Assembly: GCA_049324115.1 (NCBI GenBank)
Contig: JBMOMN010000009.1
Location: forward strand, 62,001 to 126,000
Length of the DNA stretch: 64,000 nucleotides
Origin: UBA5796 sp040752455
GTDB taxonomy: Bacteria; Chloroflexota; Anaerolineae; Anaerolineales; Villigracilaceae
Direction: 5' to 3'
Below are positions 32,780 through 41,617 of this stretch, piece by piece; position 1 is the stretch's first letter; each line of letters begins with the position of its first letter. The notes below the pieces were generated by a model that was given only the letters and a program-made list of their open reading frames with translations, did no database searches and was not told the DNA's origin. The position numbers and the translations under genes are program-made.

Positions 32780-34345
32780 TCACTGCCCCAACATCAGTTT
32801 CGGCCTGTATTGCAGCGCCTCGGCCAGGTGCGCGGACTGGATGCCCTCGCTCCCGGCCAAATCCGCAATCGTGCGGGCCAGTTTCAGGATGCGGTGGTAG
32901 CCCCGCGCCGACAAATTCAACTGGCTCATGGCCGAGCGCATCAGGCTTTCGCCGGTTCCGTCCAGCTTGCAGAATTTGCGCACCTCGGCAATGCGCATGT
33001 CGGCGTTGCAGACAACGGACTGCAAAATCTCCTGATTTTGCGATCCCGAAGTCGGGAGACTTCGGACTCCGAACCGCTCCCGTTGTAAATCCCGGGCGGC
33101 CTGGACCCGGCTGCGGATCGTTTCGGACGATTCGCCCAACCGGTCGCTGGACAGTTTCTCGTAATCCACGCGCGGGACTTCGATGTGGATGTCTATCCGG
33201 TCGAGCAGGGGGCCGGAGATGCGCTTCTGGTATTTCGTGACCAGGGCCGGGGCGCAGGTGCAGGCCTTGACCGGGTCGCCGTAATAGCCGCACAAACAGG
33301 GGTTCATGGCCGCTACAAGCTGGAAGTTTGCCTCGAACGTAAGCGAGCCTTTGGCGCGGCTGATGGTGACGACCTTGTCTTCCATTGGCTGGCGCATCAC
33401 TTCGAGGACCCGCGCCCCGAATTCGGGGAACTCGTCCAAAAACAAAACGCCCCTGTGGGCCAGCGAGATTTCGCCGGGCTTGGGGATGTTCCCGCCGCCG
33501 ACCAGCCCGGCGTGGCTGATGGTATGGTGCGGGGCGCGGAACGGCCGGTGGCGGATCAGCGGCGTGCCGGGCGGGAGCTGGTCTGCGACCGAGTAGATGC
33601 GGGTCACATCCAGCGATTCTTCGAGGCTCATTTCAGGCAAGATGCCCGGCAGGGCGCGGGCCAGCAGTGTCTTCCCGGCTCCGGGACTGCCCACCATCAA
33701 AACATTGTGTCCGCCGGACGCGGCCACTTCGAGCGCCCGCTTGACGTGGTCCTGGCCTTTGATCTCGCTGAAATCGGTCGGGACGAACAGGGGGTCGGGG
33801 CCGTCGGTCGAGGGCTGGAAAGGCTCGATCGAACGGCGGCCGGACAAATGGTCGTAAAGCTCCGCCAGCGATTTGACCGGATACACTTCGAGGTCCGGGA
33901 TCAGGGCCGCTTCGGGCGCGTCGACCTCGGGCACGAACATCCGCTTGAAACCGTTGGCCCGGGCGGTGGCGGCCATCGGCAGCACGCCGCGTGTGTGGCG
34001 GACGACGCCGTCGAGCGAAAGCTCGCCGACCACGAGGGTATCTTCGACCGCGCTTTGCGGGAGAAAACCGGCCAGGATAATGACGCCCAGGGCGATCGGC
34101 AGGTCGTAGGCTGGCCCCTCTTTGCGAATGGAGGCAGGCGATAAATTGACCACGATCCGGTGACGCGGGAAGTGCAGCCCGGCATTCTTGACCGCCGTCT
34201 GGACCCGCTCGCGGCTTTCCTGCACTGCGGCGTCGGGCAGGCCAACAATGATGACGGCCGGCAGGCCGTTGCTGAAATCCACCTCGACTTCGACGATGAC
34301 GCCTTCGAGTCCGATGACGGCGCAGGAGTAGACGCGGGCAAGCAT
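32780..34345 (-). CDS. comM: Mg-chelatase-like AAA ATPase (ComM/YifB)
   Basis: 521 residues. N-terminal Lon-like domain (GLPAVIIVGLPDAAVQESRE), AAA core with Walker A VGSPGAGKTLLAR and Walker B GVLFLDEFPEF, a zinc-like CLCGYYGDPVKACTC and C-terminal chelatase-like domain ending SAHLAEALQYRPK. ComM is a hexameric helicase that promotes branch migration in natural transformation. Between RERFG and CNADMR it has an insertion of ~20 residues encoded by two consecutive palindromes (33022-33065), absent from normal family members as far as I recall. It follows the MocA gene by 9 nt. Confidence 0.92.
   Translation of the reverse strand: MLARVYSCAVIGLEGVIVEVEVDFSNGLPAVIIVGLPDAAVQESRERVQTAVKNAGLHFPRHRIVVNLSPASIRKEGPAYDLPIALGVIILAGFLPQSAVEDTLVVGELSLDGVVRHTRGVLPMAATARANGFKRMFVPEVDAPEAALIPDLEVYPVKSLAELYDHLSGRRSIEPFQPSTDGPDPLFVPTDFSEIKGQDHVKRALEVAASGGHNVLMVGSPGAGKTLLARALPGILPEMSLEESLDVTRIYSVADQLPPGTPLIRHRPFRAPHHTISHAGLVGGGNIPKPGEISLAHRGVLFLDEFPEFGARVLEVMRQPMEDKVVTISRAKGSLTFEANFQLVAAMNPCLCGYYGDPVKACTCAPALVTKYQKRISGPLLDRIDIHIEVPRVDYEKLSSDRLGESSETIRSRVQAARDLQRERFGVRSLPTSGSQNQEILQSVVCNADMRIAEVRKFCKLDGTGESLMRSAMSQLNLSARGYHRILKLARTIADLAGSEGIQSAHLAEALQYRPKLMLGQ
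33022..33065. repeat. Two tandem small palindromes inside comM
   Basis: GCAAAATC-tcct-GATTTTGC (33022-33041) and CCGAAGTC-ggga-GACTTCGG (33046-33065): equal 8-bp stems with 4-nt loops. They keep the frame open. The GACTTCGG core recurs in intergenic elements at 48220-48250 and 57148. Confidence 0.8.
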
Positions 34346-34354
34346 GAGTTGAGT

Positions 34355-35353
34355 TTAGACGAGGTTGGGGGGAATGTCAACGGGTTTGCCGCTGCGGGCC
34401 GATTCGAGCAGGGACTGGATGGCAGCCACGTTGCCGCGGCTGTCTGCGAGGCTGATGAGCGGCGGCTTGCCGAGCAGCACGGCCTCGGCCATGTCCTCCA
34501 CTTCGCCGCTGTAAAGGTCCTGGCCGGGGACCTTGATCCGCTCGAAGGCGTCGCCCCGGTGCAGATGCATGATCTCGTTGCGCCCCGGCTTGAACGGGAC
34601 CGGGATGTTGAGGGTGGCCTCGCTGCCCACGATTTCCATGAAAGCCCGGAAGGGGGAGGTGAAGCCGCTGTCGAACTGGGCGTGGACTCCGTTCTCGAAC
34701 CGCATCTGCCCGACGAAGGTCAGGTCGGCTCCGTCTGGACCCTTTACCTGCCAGCCAAAGACCTCGACCGGTTCGGCCCCGACGAGGGCGCGGGCGAAGC
34801 TGATCGGGTAGCAGCCCACGTCCCACAGGCTGCCGCCGCCCAGCTCTTTGTCGAAGCGGAAGTTGCCCTGGCGGTCGAGGGTGAAGGTGAACGCGCCCCG
34901 GATGATTTGCAGCCTGCCGAGCGCGCCGCTGTTGACGATGGCCTGGGCTTTGAGGGTCTGCGGGTGGTGGCGGTACATGAAGGCTTCGGTCAGCACCTTG
35001 CCGCTTTCACGCGCGGCCGCGATCATGGCCTCTGCTTCGGCCAGGCTGAGGGCGAAGGGTTTCTCGCACAGGACGTGTTTGCCCGCCTGCAGGGCTTTGA
35101 CCGTCCATTCGGCGTGCAGGTGGTTGGGGAGCGGGTTGTAGATAATGTCTATATCGGGGTCTTCGAGCAGGGCCTCGTAACGGCCGTAAGCGCGGGGGAT
35201 ATTCCATTCGAGGGCGTAAAGCTCGGCGGTGGACGCGCTCCTCGAAGCCACGGCCAGCAGCCGGTTCCGGGGCGAAGCGTTGATGGGATGGATCAGGGCG
35301 CGGTTGATACGGGCGGTCGAGAGGAAGCCCCAGTTGAGGATGCGGTCGGTCAT
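34355..35353 (-). CDS. Gfo/Idh/MocA-family oxidoreductase
   Basis: 332 residues. N-terminal NAD(P)-binding Rossmann fold (NWGFLSTARINRALI) with the family motif CEKPFALS, where the Lys is catalytic, and a C-terminal substrate domain with GGGSLWDVGCYPI. It oxidises or epimerises a sugar or cyclitol. It lies 6 nt after the permease stop, so it should act on the sugar brought in by that ABC transporter. The substrate (inositol, glucoside or similar) is not known. Confidence 0.92.
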   Translation of the reverse strand: MTDRILNWGFLSTARINRALIHPINASPRNRLLAVASRSASTAELYALEWNIPRAYGRYEALLEDPDIDIIYNPLPNHLHAEWTVKALQAGKHVLCEKPFALSLAEAEAMIAAARESGKVLTEAFMYRHHPQTLKAQAIVNSGALGRLQIIRGAFTFTLDRQGNFRFDKELGGGSLWDVGCYPISFARALVGAEPVEVFGWQVKGPDGADLTFVGQMRFENGVHAQFDSGFTSPFRAFMEIVGSEATLNIPVPFKPGRNEIMHLHRGDAFERIKVPGQDLYSGEVEDMAEAVLLGKPPLISLADSRGNVAAIQSLLESARSGKPVDIPPNLV

Positions 35354-35359
35354 CTTTTC

Positions 35360-36181
35360 CTAACCTTTAAGTGAACCGGCGAGCAGGCCGCGCAGGAAGT
35401 AACGTCCCAGGAAAATATAGACGAGCAGGGTCGGCAGGGCGGCGAGCAGGGAACCGGCCATCTGAACGTTCCAGGCGATGATCTGGCTGCCGGCCATGTT
35501 GTTGAGCGCCACGGTAACGGGCCACTGGGTGTTGCCGGTCAACACCACAGCGAAGAGGAAATCGTTCCAGGCGGAAGTGAACTGCCAGATCAGGACGACC
35601 ACGAAGCTGGGGATGGAAATGGGCAGCAAGATGTGGCGGTAGATACCGAGCATGTCGGCTCCGTCTATCTTGGCGGCCTCGAGCAATTCCTGGGGCAGGC
35701 TGGCGTAGTAATTGCGGAAAGTCAAGGTGGTGATGGGGATACCGTAGATGATGTGGGCCAGCGCCAGCCCCGGCAGACCCTTGATGCCGGCCGCGTTCAT
35801 GAACTGCACCAGCGGGATGAGGATGCTCTGGTAGGGGATGAACATGCCGAACAGGATGAACGGGAAGATGATGTCGGCGCCGCGGAATTTCCATTTGGCG
35901 AGGATGAAGCCGTTGAGCGACCCGAGGGCCGAGGAGAGCAGGGCGGCCGGGATCACCATGGCAAAACTGTTCCACAATGAGGGAGACAAATTGGTAAACG
36001 CTTCGACGAAGTTGTCGAAGTGGATGCCGCCTGGCAGGTTCCACATCGTTTTCAGGTCTACTTCGGCGAAGCTCTTGAAGCCGGTCACCAGCATGACGTA
36101 AAGCGGGATGAGGTAGAAAACCGCCATGAAAACCAGCGGGAGATACAACCAGTTCCTGCCCAGGCGGAAGCGGCGGGTCAT
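35360..36181 (-). CDS. Sugar ABC transporter permease (MalG type)
   Basis: 273 residues with six membrane helices and the EAA loop (ELLEAAKIDGADMLGIYRHI) that docks to the ATPase. Family CUT1, inner membrane. It overlaps the other permease by 4 nt. The ATPase gene is not in this operon; in this group a shared MsmK/MalK-type ATPase encoded elsewhere is common. Confidence 0.94.
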   Translation of the reverse strand: MTRRFRLGRNWLYLPLVFMAVFYLIPLYVMLVTGFKSFAEVDLKTMWNLPGGIHFDNFVEAFTNLSPSLWNSFAMVIPAALLSSALGSLNGFILAKWKFRGADIIFPFILFGMFIPYQSILIPLVQFMNAAGIKGLPGLALAHIIYGIPITTLTFRNYYASLPQELLEAAKIDGADMLGIYRHILLPISIPSFVVVLIWQFTSAWNDFLFAVVLTGNTQWPVTVALNNMAGSQIIAWNVQMAGSLLAALPTLLVYIFLGRYFLRGLLAGSLKG

Positions 36182-37077
36182 TGGCGCACCTCCGACTTAA
36201 GGGTGTAGCGGATGTAGGGGATGATGAGCAGGGCTACGCTGATCAGGAGCAGGATGCCGATGGCCGCGCCGCGCCCGTAGAACAGGCCGTCGAAGGTGGT
36301 CTGCCACATGTAGATGGCGGGCACGTCGAGGGGATATTGCTTGCCCGCAACAGCGATGATCAGGTCGAAGACTTTCAAGGACATGTGGCCGAGGATGATG
36401 AGGGCGCTGAGCGTCACCGGGGAGAGCAGGGGCAGGATGATGTAGCGATAGATCTGGATTTCGTTGGCCCCGTCAATCTGGGCGGCTTCGCGCAGTTCGC
36501 CAGGGATGGAGCGTAGCCCGGCCAGGTAGAGAGCCATGGTATACCCGGACATCTGCCAGATGGCTGCCAGGGCAATCGCAGCCATGCCCCAGTTGGGGGT
36601 GGTGTGCCAGGCGTTTTGAAGGAAATCGAGATGAAGATAAGAAAATAGCAGGTTGAAGCCGCTGGTGCGGGTCCCTTCGGCGGGGTTCATCAGCCAGCGC
36701 CAGACCACGCCCGTGACGATGTAAGAGATCGCCATCGGGAAGAGGAACAGGCTGCGGAAGAAGCCCTCGCCTTTCAGTCCCTGGTCGAGCATGACGGCCA
36801 GCAGGAAACCGAGGACGATGCTCCCGATCACAAAGACGCCGGTGAAGATGAGCGTGTTACGCACATCCACGTGGAAGCGTTGGTCGGAGAAAAGCTGGAT
36901 GTAGTTGTTGAGGCCGTTCCAGGTGTAGTCGGCGGTGAGGCCTTTCCATTTGCTGAGTGAGACGCGCACCGACCAGCTGATGAAGCCGTAAACGAAGATC
37001 AGGACAGCCAGGATGGAAGGCGAAATCAGGATGATGGATAAATAGCGGTCTTTGTCTCTGAAAAAGTTCTTTGTCAT
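36178..37077 (-). CDS. Sugar ABC transporter permease (MalF/UgpA type)
   Basis: 299 residues, six membrane helices, EAA loop (ELREAAQIDGANEIQIYRYI). Pairs with the MalG-type subunit. GAGG lies 7 nt upstream of the ATG. It is separated from the binding-protein gene by 231 nt that contain a hairpin and a possible internal promoter. Confidence 0.94.
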   Translation of the reverse strand: MTKNFFRDKDRYLSIILISPSILAVLIFVYGFISWSVRVSLSKWKGLTADYTWNGLNNYIQLFSDQRFHVDVRNTLIFTGVFVIGSIVLGFLLAVMLDQGLKGEGFFRSLFLFPMAISYIVTGVVWRWLMNPAEGTRTSGFNLLFSYLHLDFLQNAWHTTPNWGMAAIALAAIWQMSGYTMALYLAGLRSIPGELREAAQIDGANEIQIYRYIILPLLSPVTLSALIILGHMSLKVFDLIIAVAGKQYPLDVPAIYMWQTTFDGLFYGRGAAIGILLLISVALLIIPYIRYTLKSEVRQ

Positions 37078-37094
37078 GGATGCCTCACACGTTA

Positions 37095-37124
37095 ATTATA
37101 AGGGCTTCTTACTGTTTCTGTCGG
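37095..37124 (-). promoter_or_regulatory. Possible internal promoter ahead of the permease genes
   Basis: Minus strand: CCGACA (37124-37119), 18 nt, TATAAT (37100-37095), 17 nt before the ATG at 37077. The -35 is weak (4/6), so this is tentative. Confidence 0.35.
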
Positions 37125-37264
37125 ATTTATCCGCAGATTACAATGGTTTCATCGGCAGGACCTGTGAAGGAAATCCCCTGAAGTCTGGACGTGGCGTCTA
37201 ATGTCTTTTGAGTTTGGCGCCGACATGGAGCAATGTTGAACGCTTGCAGCAGCGGTATAAAAGA

Positions 37265-37293
37265 GTTGAGGCTCCGCATTGCGGAGCCTCAAC
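37265..37293 (-). terminator. Attenuator-like hairpin after the binding-protein gene
   Basis: Stem GTTGAGGCTCCGC/GCGGAGCCTCAAC (13 bp), 3-nt loop, then TCTTTTAT on the minus strand, starting 16 nt after the stop at 37309. Likely allows more binding protein than permease by partial termination or by protecting the mRNA 3' end. Confidence 0.78.
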
Positions 37294-37308
37294 CGGATTA
37301 GAGGGATG

Positions 37309-38583
37309 TTACTGGCACGGGCCGGAATTCGTGCAGGCTGCCACCAGGGCAGACTGGAAAGCCTCCACGTTCAAGTCGGCGACGAACGCGCCCAGGGCGG
37401 TATCAATCTCCGACTTCCAGGAGTCGTTGGCGACCACGCCGTGGGTCAGCGAACCGACCACGGTATTGCTGGACCAGTCGTCCATGGCAGACTGTAGGTA
37501 CTCGCCGAAGAGGGTTTTGTCGCAGTCGGTGCGGGCGCAGATGGAACCCTTGACCGGGTTGAAGGCTTCCTGGCCTTCCTTGGAACCGGCAACCTTCAGC
37601 CAGTCGAGGGCGGCTTCACGGTCGGGAGCGCCGACAGCCAGCACGAAGGAGTCGGACAGGAACTGGAAGACGCCGACCGATCCGGGGACGGCAGCCCAGC
37701 CATAATCCGTGTTGGGGGCTTTGCCGAGTTCGCGGAAGTAGCCTTCGGCCCAGTCGCCCATCACGTTGAAAGCGGCATCGCCGTTGATGACGAGTTGGGA
37801 AGCATCCTGCCAGGAGAGCGAGGCCGAGTCGGTGTTGGCGTAGCCCATGATGGTGACGAAGTTGTTGAGCGCGGTCGTGACCTCTGCGCTGCCCCAGTCT
37901 GTGGAGCCATCCCACAGGCCGTTGTAAGCGTCGGCGCCAAGAGTACCGAGCAGGACGGTTTCGAGCAGATGCATCTTGGTCCATTGCTCGCCCAGGGCCA
38001 GCGGCTGGACGCCGGCGCTCTTGAGGGTCTCCATGGCCGCAATCCACTCGTCAACGGTGGTCGGGACGGCGATGTTGTTGGCTTCGAGGATACCCGGGTT
38101 GTACCAGAGCACGTTGGCGCGGTGGATGTTGACCGGCACGGAGTAGATGTTGCCATCCTGCGAGATGAGCGGGATGAGGGTCTCGGGCATAACGCTGAGC
38201 CAACCCTCGGACTCGTACAGGTCATTCAACGGTTCGATCTGTTGACCGGCAACGTAAGTGCCGATCAGTTCCTGGCCGGCGTGACCCTGCCAGCTATCCG
38301 GCGGATCACCTGCCTGCAGGCGGGAGGCGAGCACGGCCCGGGCGTTGGTCCCGGCGCCGCCAGCCACAGCTGCGTTGATGAACTCCACACCGGCATATTT
38401 GGCATTGAAGACCTTGATCATGGCTTCCAGGCCGGCTGCTTCACCGCCGCCGGTCCACCAGGAGAACACTTCCACCTGGTTTCCACCGGGTTCGGGAGTT
38501 GCTGTGGCAGCAGGGCCGCAGGCTGAGAGGACGGTTGCGGCGATCAACACGACAGCCAGCACACCATACAGTTTCTTGGACAT
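37309..38583 (-). CDS. Sugar ABC transporter substrate-binding lipoprotein
   Basis: 424 residues. Lipoprotein signal peptide with lipobox VLSAC (Cys at ~22), Thr/Pro linker, then a CUT1-type extracellular solute-binding protein (FSWWTGGGEAAGLEAMIKVF, later SDSFVLAVGAPDREAALDWL). It presents the sugar to the two permeases. AAGGAG lies 9 nt upstream of the ATG. It is downstream of the ROK repressor and likely co-transcribed with it. Confidence 0.94.
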   Translation of the reverse strand: MSKKLYGVLAVVLIAATVLSACGPAATATPEPGGNQVEVFSWWTGGGEAAGLEAMIKVFNAKYAGVEFINAAVAGGAGTNARAVLASRLQAGDPPDSWQGHAGQELIGTYVAGQQIEPLNDLYESEGWLSVMPETLIPLISQDGNIYSVPVNIHRANVLWYNPGILEANNIAVPTTVDEWIAAMETLKSAGVQPLALGEQWTKMHLLETVLLGTLGADAYNGLWDGSTDWGSAEVTTALNNFVTIMGYANTDSASLSWQDASQLVINGDAAFNVMGDWAEGYFRELGKAPNTDYGWAAVPGSVGVFQFLSDSFVLAVGAPDREAALDWLKVAGSKEGQEAFNPVKGSICARTDCDKTLFGEYLQSAMDDWSSNTVVGSLTHGVVANDSWKSEIDTALGAFVADLNVEAFQSALVAACTNSGPCQ

Positions 38584-38659
38584 TGTTTTCTTCTCCTTAT
38601 TTCTTGTTAAAGTTTTGAAGGCGATTCATACTGTTTTGGAACGGTGAGGGTATCGGTAA

Positions 38660-39895
38660 TCACCTCCTTTCCATGTGAGTGGGATATGAAAGAATGTTAT
38701 CGGCAACTATGGCGATGGCGCCAATCAGGCTGGCGTCGGCCCCGAAATGGGATGGTTCCACGCTGACCCGCTCGGCAATCTCGGGGAGGCAATGTTTTGC
38801 GATCGCCTCCTGGACCGAGGGGAGCATGTGGCGGGCGGCGATGCTCAAAGGGCCGCCAAAGATGATTTTCTCCGGGTTGAGGAAGCTGGCAATGGCCGCC
38901 AGGCCCTGGCCGAAGGCTGTCCCGGCTTCGGCAAACGAACTCAGCGCCTCGGCGTCACCGGCGTCAGCGGCCTGGTTGATGAGCGGGATGGTGAGCGGGG
39001 AGTTCTGCTCGGCCATCAGCGCCGGGATGAGGCTGCTGCGCTTCACGGCCAGGCGGGCCTGGATGCGCTGGATGATCGAATACTGGTTGGCGTAGGTTTC
39101 CCAGCAGCCGCGGTTGCCGCAGTGGCAGGGAGCCTGGAAGGGTCCGGCCATGATCGGGGAGTGGCCGATCTCCCCGGCGAATCCGTTCTTGCCCCGGTAA
39201 AGTTTCCCGTTCAGGAAGAAACCGCCTCCGATCCCCACCCCGGCAAAGACGAGGACGAAATCGCTGCACTGCCGGGCCACCCCAAACAGGTGCTCGGCGA
39301 CCGCGGCGGCATTGGCATCGTTTTCCACGAAAACTTTCAGGCCTGTGTGTTCGGCGAAGTACTTGCGAAAGGGGACGTTGTGCCAGTGCAGGTTGGGAGC
39401 AAAGACGAGCATGCCTTCGTTCAAATCCACCGTGCCGGGGGTGGCGAGGCCCAGGCCGAGCAGGGGGCGGGACATGGCGCGACAGGCGGCAATGGCCTCG
39501 TCTACGAGATGAAGGGATTGGGCCAGGATCGTTTCCTGGGCTTCGGCAGGATCGGTGCCGGTCGTGTCATGCCAGAGCACAGTGCCCATGAAATCGGTCA
39601 ACGCAGCAGAGACGAAGTCCACGCCCAATTCGATGCCGATGATGCAACCGGCCTGAGGATTGATCTCCAGTTGGGTGGCCGGGCGTCCGGCGCCAACGGA
39701 GTTGAGTCCGGTTTCGTAGACCAGGCCGAGGCGCATCAGTTCTTCGACCAGGCTCGAGACGGTGGACTTGTTCAGCCCGGTCTCGGCGGCCAGGTGGGCG
39801 CGTGAAATCGGCGACTCGTTGTGGATGCGTCGCAGCACGAGCGAAAGGTTGCTTTCACGCACAAATGCCTGGTCTGCTGTAGTTTTGGTATCCAT
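38660..39895 (-). CDS. ROK-family transcriptional repressor (NagC/XylR type)
   Basis: 411 residues. N-terminal winged helix-turn-helix (PISRAHLAAETGLNKSTVSS), then a ROK domain: IIGIELGVDFVSAAL phosphate region, VENDANAAAVAEHLFG, and the zinc-binding CHCGNRGCWE motif. ROK repressors release DNA when they bind a sugar. I use the ATG at 39895; the one at 39931 lies within the promoter/operator. The palindrome just upstream is an excellent ROK operator and the sugar ABC operon follows, so it should control its own operon. Confidence 0.94.
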   Translation of the reverse strand: MDTKTTADQAFVRESNLSLVLRRIHNESPISRAHLAAETGLNKSTVSSLVEELMRLGLVYETGLNSVGAGRPATQLEINPQAGCIIGIELGVDFVSAALTDFMGTVLWHDTTGTDPAEAQETILAQSLHLVDEAIAACRAMSRPLLGLGLATPGTVDLNEGMLVFAPNLHWHNVPFRKYFAEHTGLKVFVENDANAAAVAEHLFGVARQCSDFVLVFAGVGIGGGFFLNGKLYRGKNGFAGEIGHSPIMAGPFQAPCHCGNRGCWETYANQYSIIQRIQARLAVKRSSLIPALMAEQNSPLTIPLINQAADAGDAEALSSFAEAGTAFGQGLAAIASFLNPEKIIFGGPLSIAARHMLPSVQEAIAKHCLPEIAERVSVEPSHFGADASLIGAIAIVADNILSYPTHMERR

Positions 39896-39896
39896 A

Positions 39897-39929
39897 GGAA
39901 TTAGTATGTTGGTGCAACTAACTAATTCC
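39897..39929. promoter_or_regulatory. ROK operator (palindrome)
   Basis: GGAATTAGT (39897-39905) and ACTAATTCC (39921-39929) form a perfect inverted repeat with a 15-nt spacer. Inside it the pattern TTAGTaTGTT-N5-AACTAACTAA matches the XylR/NagC-type ROK box. It begins right after the -10 box, so binding would block the polymerase. Confidence 0.8.
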
Positions 39930-39957
39930 ATTATATAACACGAAAAGCGATTGTCAA
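39930..39957 (-). promoter_or_regulatory. Consensus promoter of the ROK/sugar ABC operon
   Basis: Minus strand: TTGACA (39957-39952), 16 nt, TATAAT (39935-39930), a full match to both sigma-70 boxes, with the ROK operator directly downstream. Confidence 0.82.
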
Positions 39958-40210
39958 GCTGTTATTCTTAAAAAATGGCGGTATTCGGCATTAATTTGGC
40001 TGGCGGGGCAACGAATTGGCGGAACTGCCGCAGCCTGCCATATCCTGGTTCCAGGTGCGGGCGAATTCCGCCGCGTTGATAAGGCTTTCTTCGCGGCCCT
40101 CGCGTCTTCGCGGTAATAAATCCCACCACATCCGAGAGGGAGACTATCCACGGAAAAATGCTACAATATCTCACCTCGTATCTGATCGAGGTGGAAAAGG
40201 AGACGTTGCC
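39958..40210. other. Intergenic region without a recognised gene
   Basis: Between the ROK promoter and the SnoaL-like gene. It has a short run of TCGCGG-type direct repeats (40089-40113) like those in other gaps. A minus-strand open frame reads INAAEFARTWNQDMAGCGSS and stops near 39995, which may be the end of a decayed gene; I could not identify it. Confidence 0.4.
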
Positions 40211-40594
40211 ATGAGTCCAGCCCGCCTGTCACGCCTTGAATCCCCGGTACGCACCGTCCTCGACTTCAACGAGGCCTTCAACCGCCACGACGTGGCCGGG
40301 ATGATGAGCCGCATGAGCGACGACTGCGTCTTCGAGAACACCGCTCCGGCCCCCGACGGGACCGTTTATTCGGGGAAGGAGGCCGTCACCCGCTTCTGGG
40401 AGGATTTCTTCCGCCAGTCGCCCCAGGCCCATATCGAGATCGAGGAGATCTTCGGTCTCGGCCTGCGCTGCGTGATGCGCTGGCGCTACGACTGGGTGGA
40501 TACAGCCGGGACGAAAGGCCACGTGAGGGGCGTGGATATTTTCCAGGTCAGGAACGGGCTTATCACCGGCAAGTTGTCCTACGTCAAAGGGTAG
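40211..40594 (+). CDS. SnoaL/NTF2-like protein
   Basis: 127 residues of the NTF2-like fold: N-terminal helix FNEAFNRHDVAGMMSRMSDD, then FENTAPAPDG and the later strands GVDIFQVRNGLITGKLSYVK. Such proteins are small-molecule-binding or polyketide-cyclase-like enzymes. AAAGGAG sits 8 nt before the ATG at 40211; open frame upstream is not coding. Function unknown. Confidence 0.82.
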   Translation: MSPARLSRLESPVRTVLDFNEAFNRHDVAGMMSRMSDDCVFENTAPAPDGTVYSGKEAVTRFWEDFFRQSPQAHIEIEEIFGLGLRCVMRWRYDWVDTAGTKGHVRGVDIFQVRNGLITGKLSYVKG

Positions 40595-40642
40595 GATGTT
40601 TTTTCAGGGTCGGAGTGTCGTCAACGCAAATCCCCCCATCCC

Positions 40643-41476
40643 CTACTGATCATAGAACCGGCAGACCATCTGCCACTGAGACAGTTCATCCTGCTTCATC
40701 CCCGCCCCGGCAAATATACCGGCCATCTCCTCCGGGAAGATGGGCGGGACGCGCCAGGCCTTGCCGGGATACGTGGCGAAGAGCGAGCTGAGCAAGCGCG
40801 CCGCCTGCTCCTGCCCCTCGCCGGCCGCATCACAGACCAGCGAGCGAACGACCACCGTCCCGGCCTGGGGGTCGCTGACGGCGAGGTAAGCCGCTCCCAG
40901 GCGAAAAGCGAAGGTCGGCCCCGTCAGGCAGATCAGGGTGACGGCGTCCACCTGCCAGGGCAGGTCCGGCAGGCTGTGGTCCTCGAAGGCGCGGATGACC
41001 TCGCCCAGGGTGCAGGGCTGGAAGCCCGGGTCGGCTTTGCCGGAGGGGGAATCGGCGCTGAACCCCAGCAGGCGGCGCAGTTTGGTAAAACCGGATTTTT
41101 CGTAAAGCCGGATGGCCGGCTCGTTCCGGGCGATGACTTCGAGGAACATGCGCCGCTCGCCGCGCTTGCGGGATTCGGCGAGCAGTTCCCCCATCAGCCA
41201 GGAACCGGCCCCTCGTCCGCGCGCCCCGGCCACCAGTCCCATGGCCGCCAGGCGGCTGACCGGGCCGCGGCGGGCGATCAGGGCCAATCCGGCGGGGTCG
41301 CCCTCGGCCAGGAGCACGCGGCTCACGTTCAAATCCACCCCATCCCGTTCGACGAAGGCGCGGAAGGCCTCCTCGCTGAAATTGACCGGCATGAAATAAC
41401 CGGCAAAGCCGAGGTTGAACAGTTCGGCCAGTTCGGCGGGGGTATAAACGGAAGCGGGTTGGGTGATAAAAGTCAT
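40643..41476 (-). CDS. GNAT-family N-acetyltransferase
   Basis: 277 residues. The acetyl-CoA-binding loop is in AMGLVAGARGRGAGSWLMGE (R/Q-x-x-G-x-G/A pattern), followed by FLEVIARNEPAIRLYEKSGF, both typical of GNAT domains. A second, degenerate GNAT-like half occupies residues ~150-277. The ATG comes directly after the stop of the 43-residue membrane protein (TAAATG), so it is coupled. Substrate unknown. Confidence 0.87.
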   Translation of the reverse strand: MTFITQPASVYTPAELAELFNLGFAGYFMPVNFSEEAFRAFVERDGVDLNVSRVLLAEGDPAGLALIARRGPVSRLAAMGLVAGARGRGAGSWLMGELLAESRKRGERRMFLEVIARNEPAIRLYEKSGFTKLRRLLGFSADSPSGKADPGFQPCTLGEVIRAFEDHSLPDLPWQVDAVTLICLTGPTFAFRLGAAYLAVSDPQAGTVVVRSLVCDAAGEGQEQAARLLSSLFATYPGKAWRVPPIFPEEMAGIFAGAGMKQDELSQWQMVCRFYDQ

Positions 41477-41608
41477 TTACCAGGGAGCGTTGATGATGAA
41501 GGTGATCGCCACTGAGGCACAGGCGACGATGCACACGATACTGACGATGCCCAGGGCGATCACCAGGGCAATCACTTCCTTGCTGGTTTGCTTTTTCTGT
41601 TCGTCCAT
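41477..41608 (-). CDS. 43-residue single-span membrane protein
   Basis: MDEQKKQTSKEV head, then a long hydrophobic span (IALVIALGIVSIVCIVACA) and a short tail ending NAPW. The ATG is 10 nt after the histidine kinase stop and the TAA touches the GNAT ATG, so it lies in one operon with both. The length is below the cut-off of most gene finders. No family recognised; the polar N-terminus should be cytoplasmic. Confidence 0.62.
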   Translation of the reverse strand: MDEQKKQTSKEVIALVIALGIVSIVCIVACASVAITFIINAPW

Positions 41609-41617
41609 TTTGAAATC

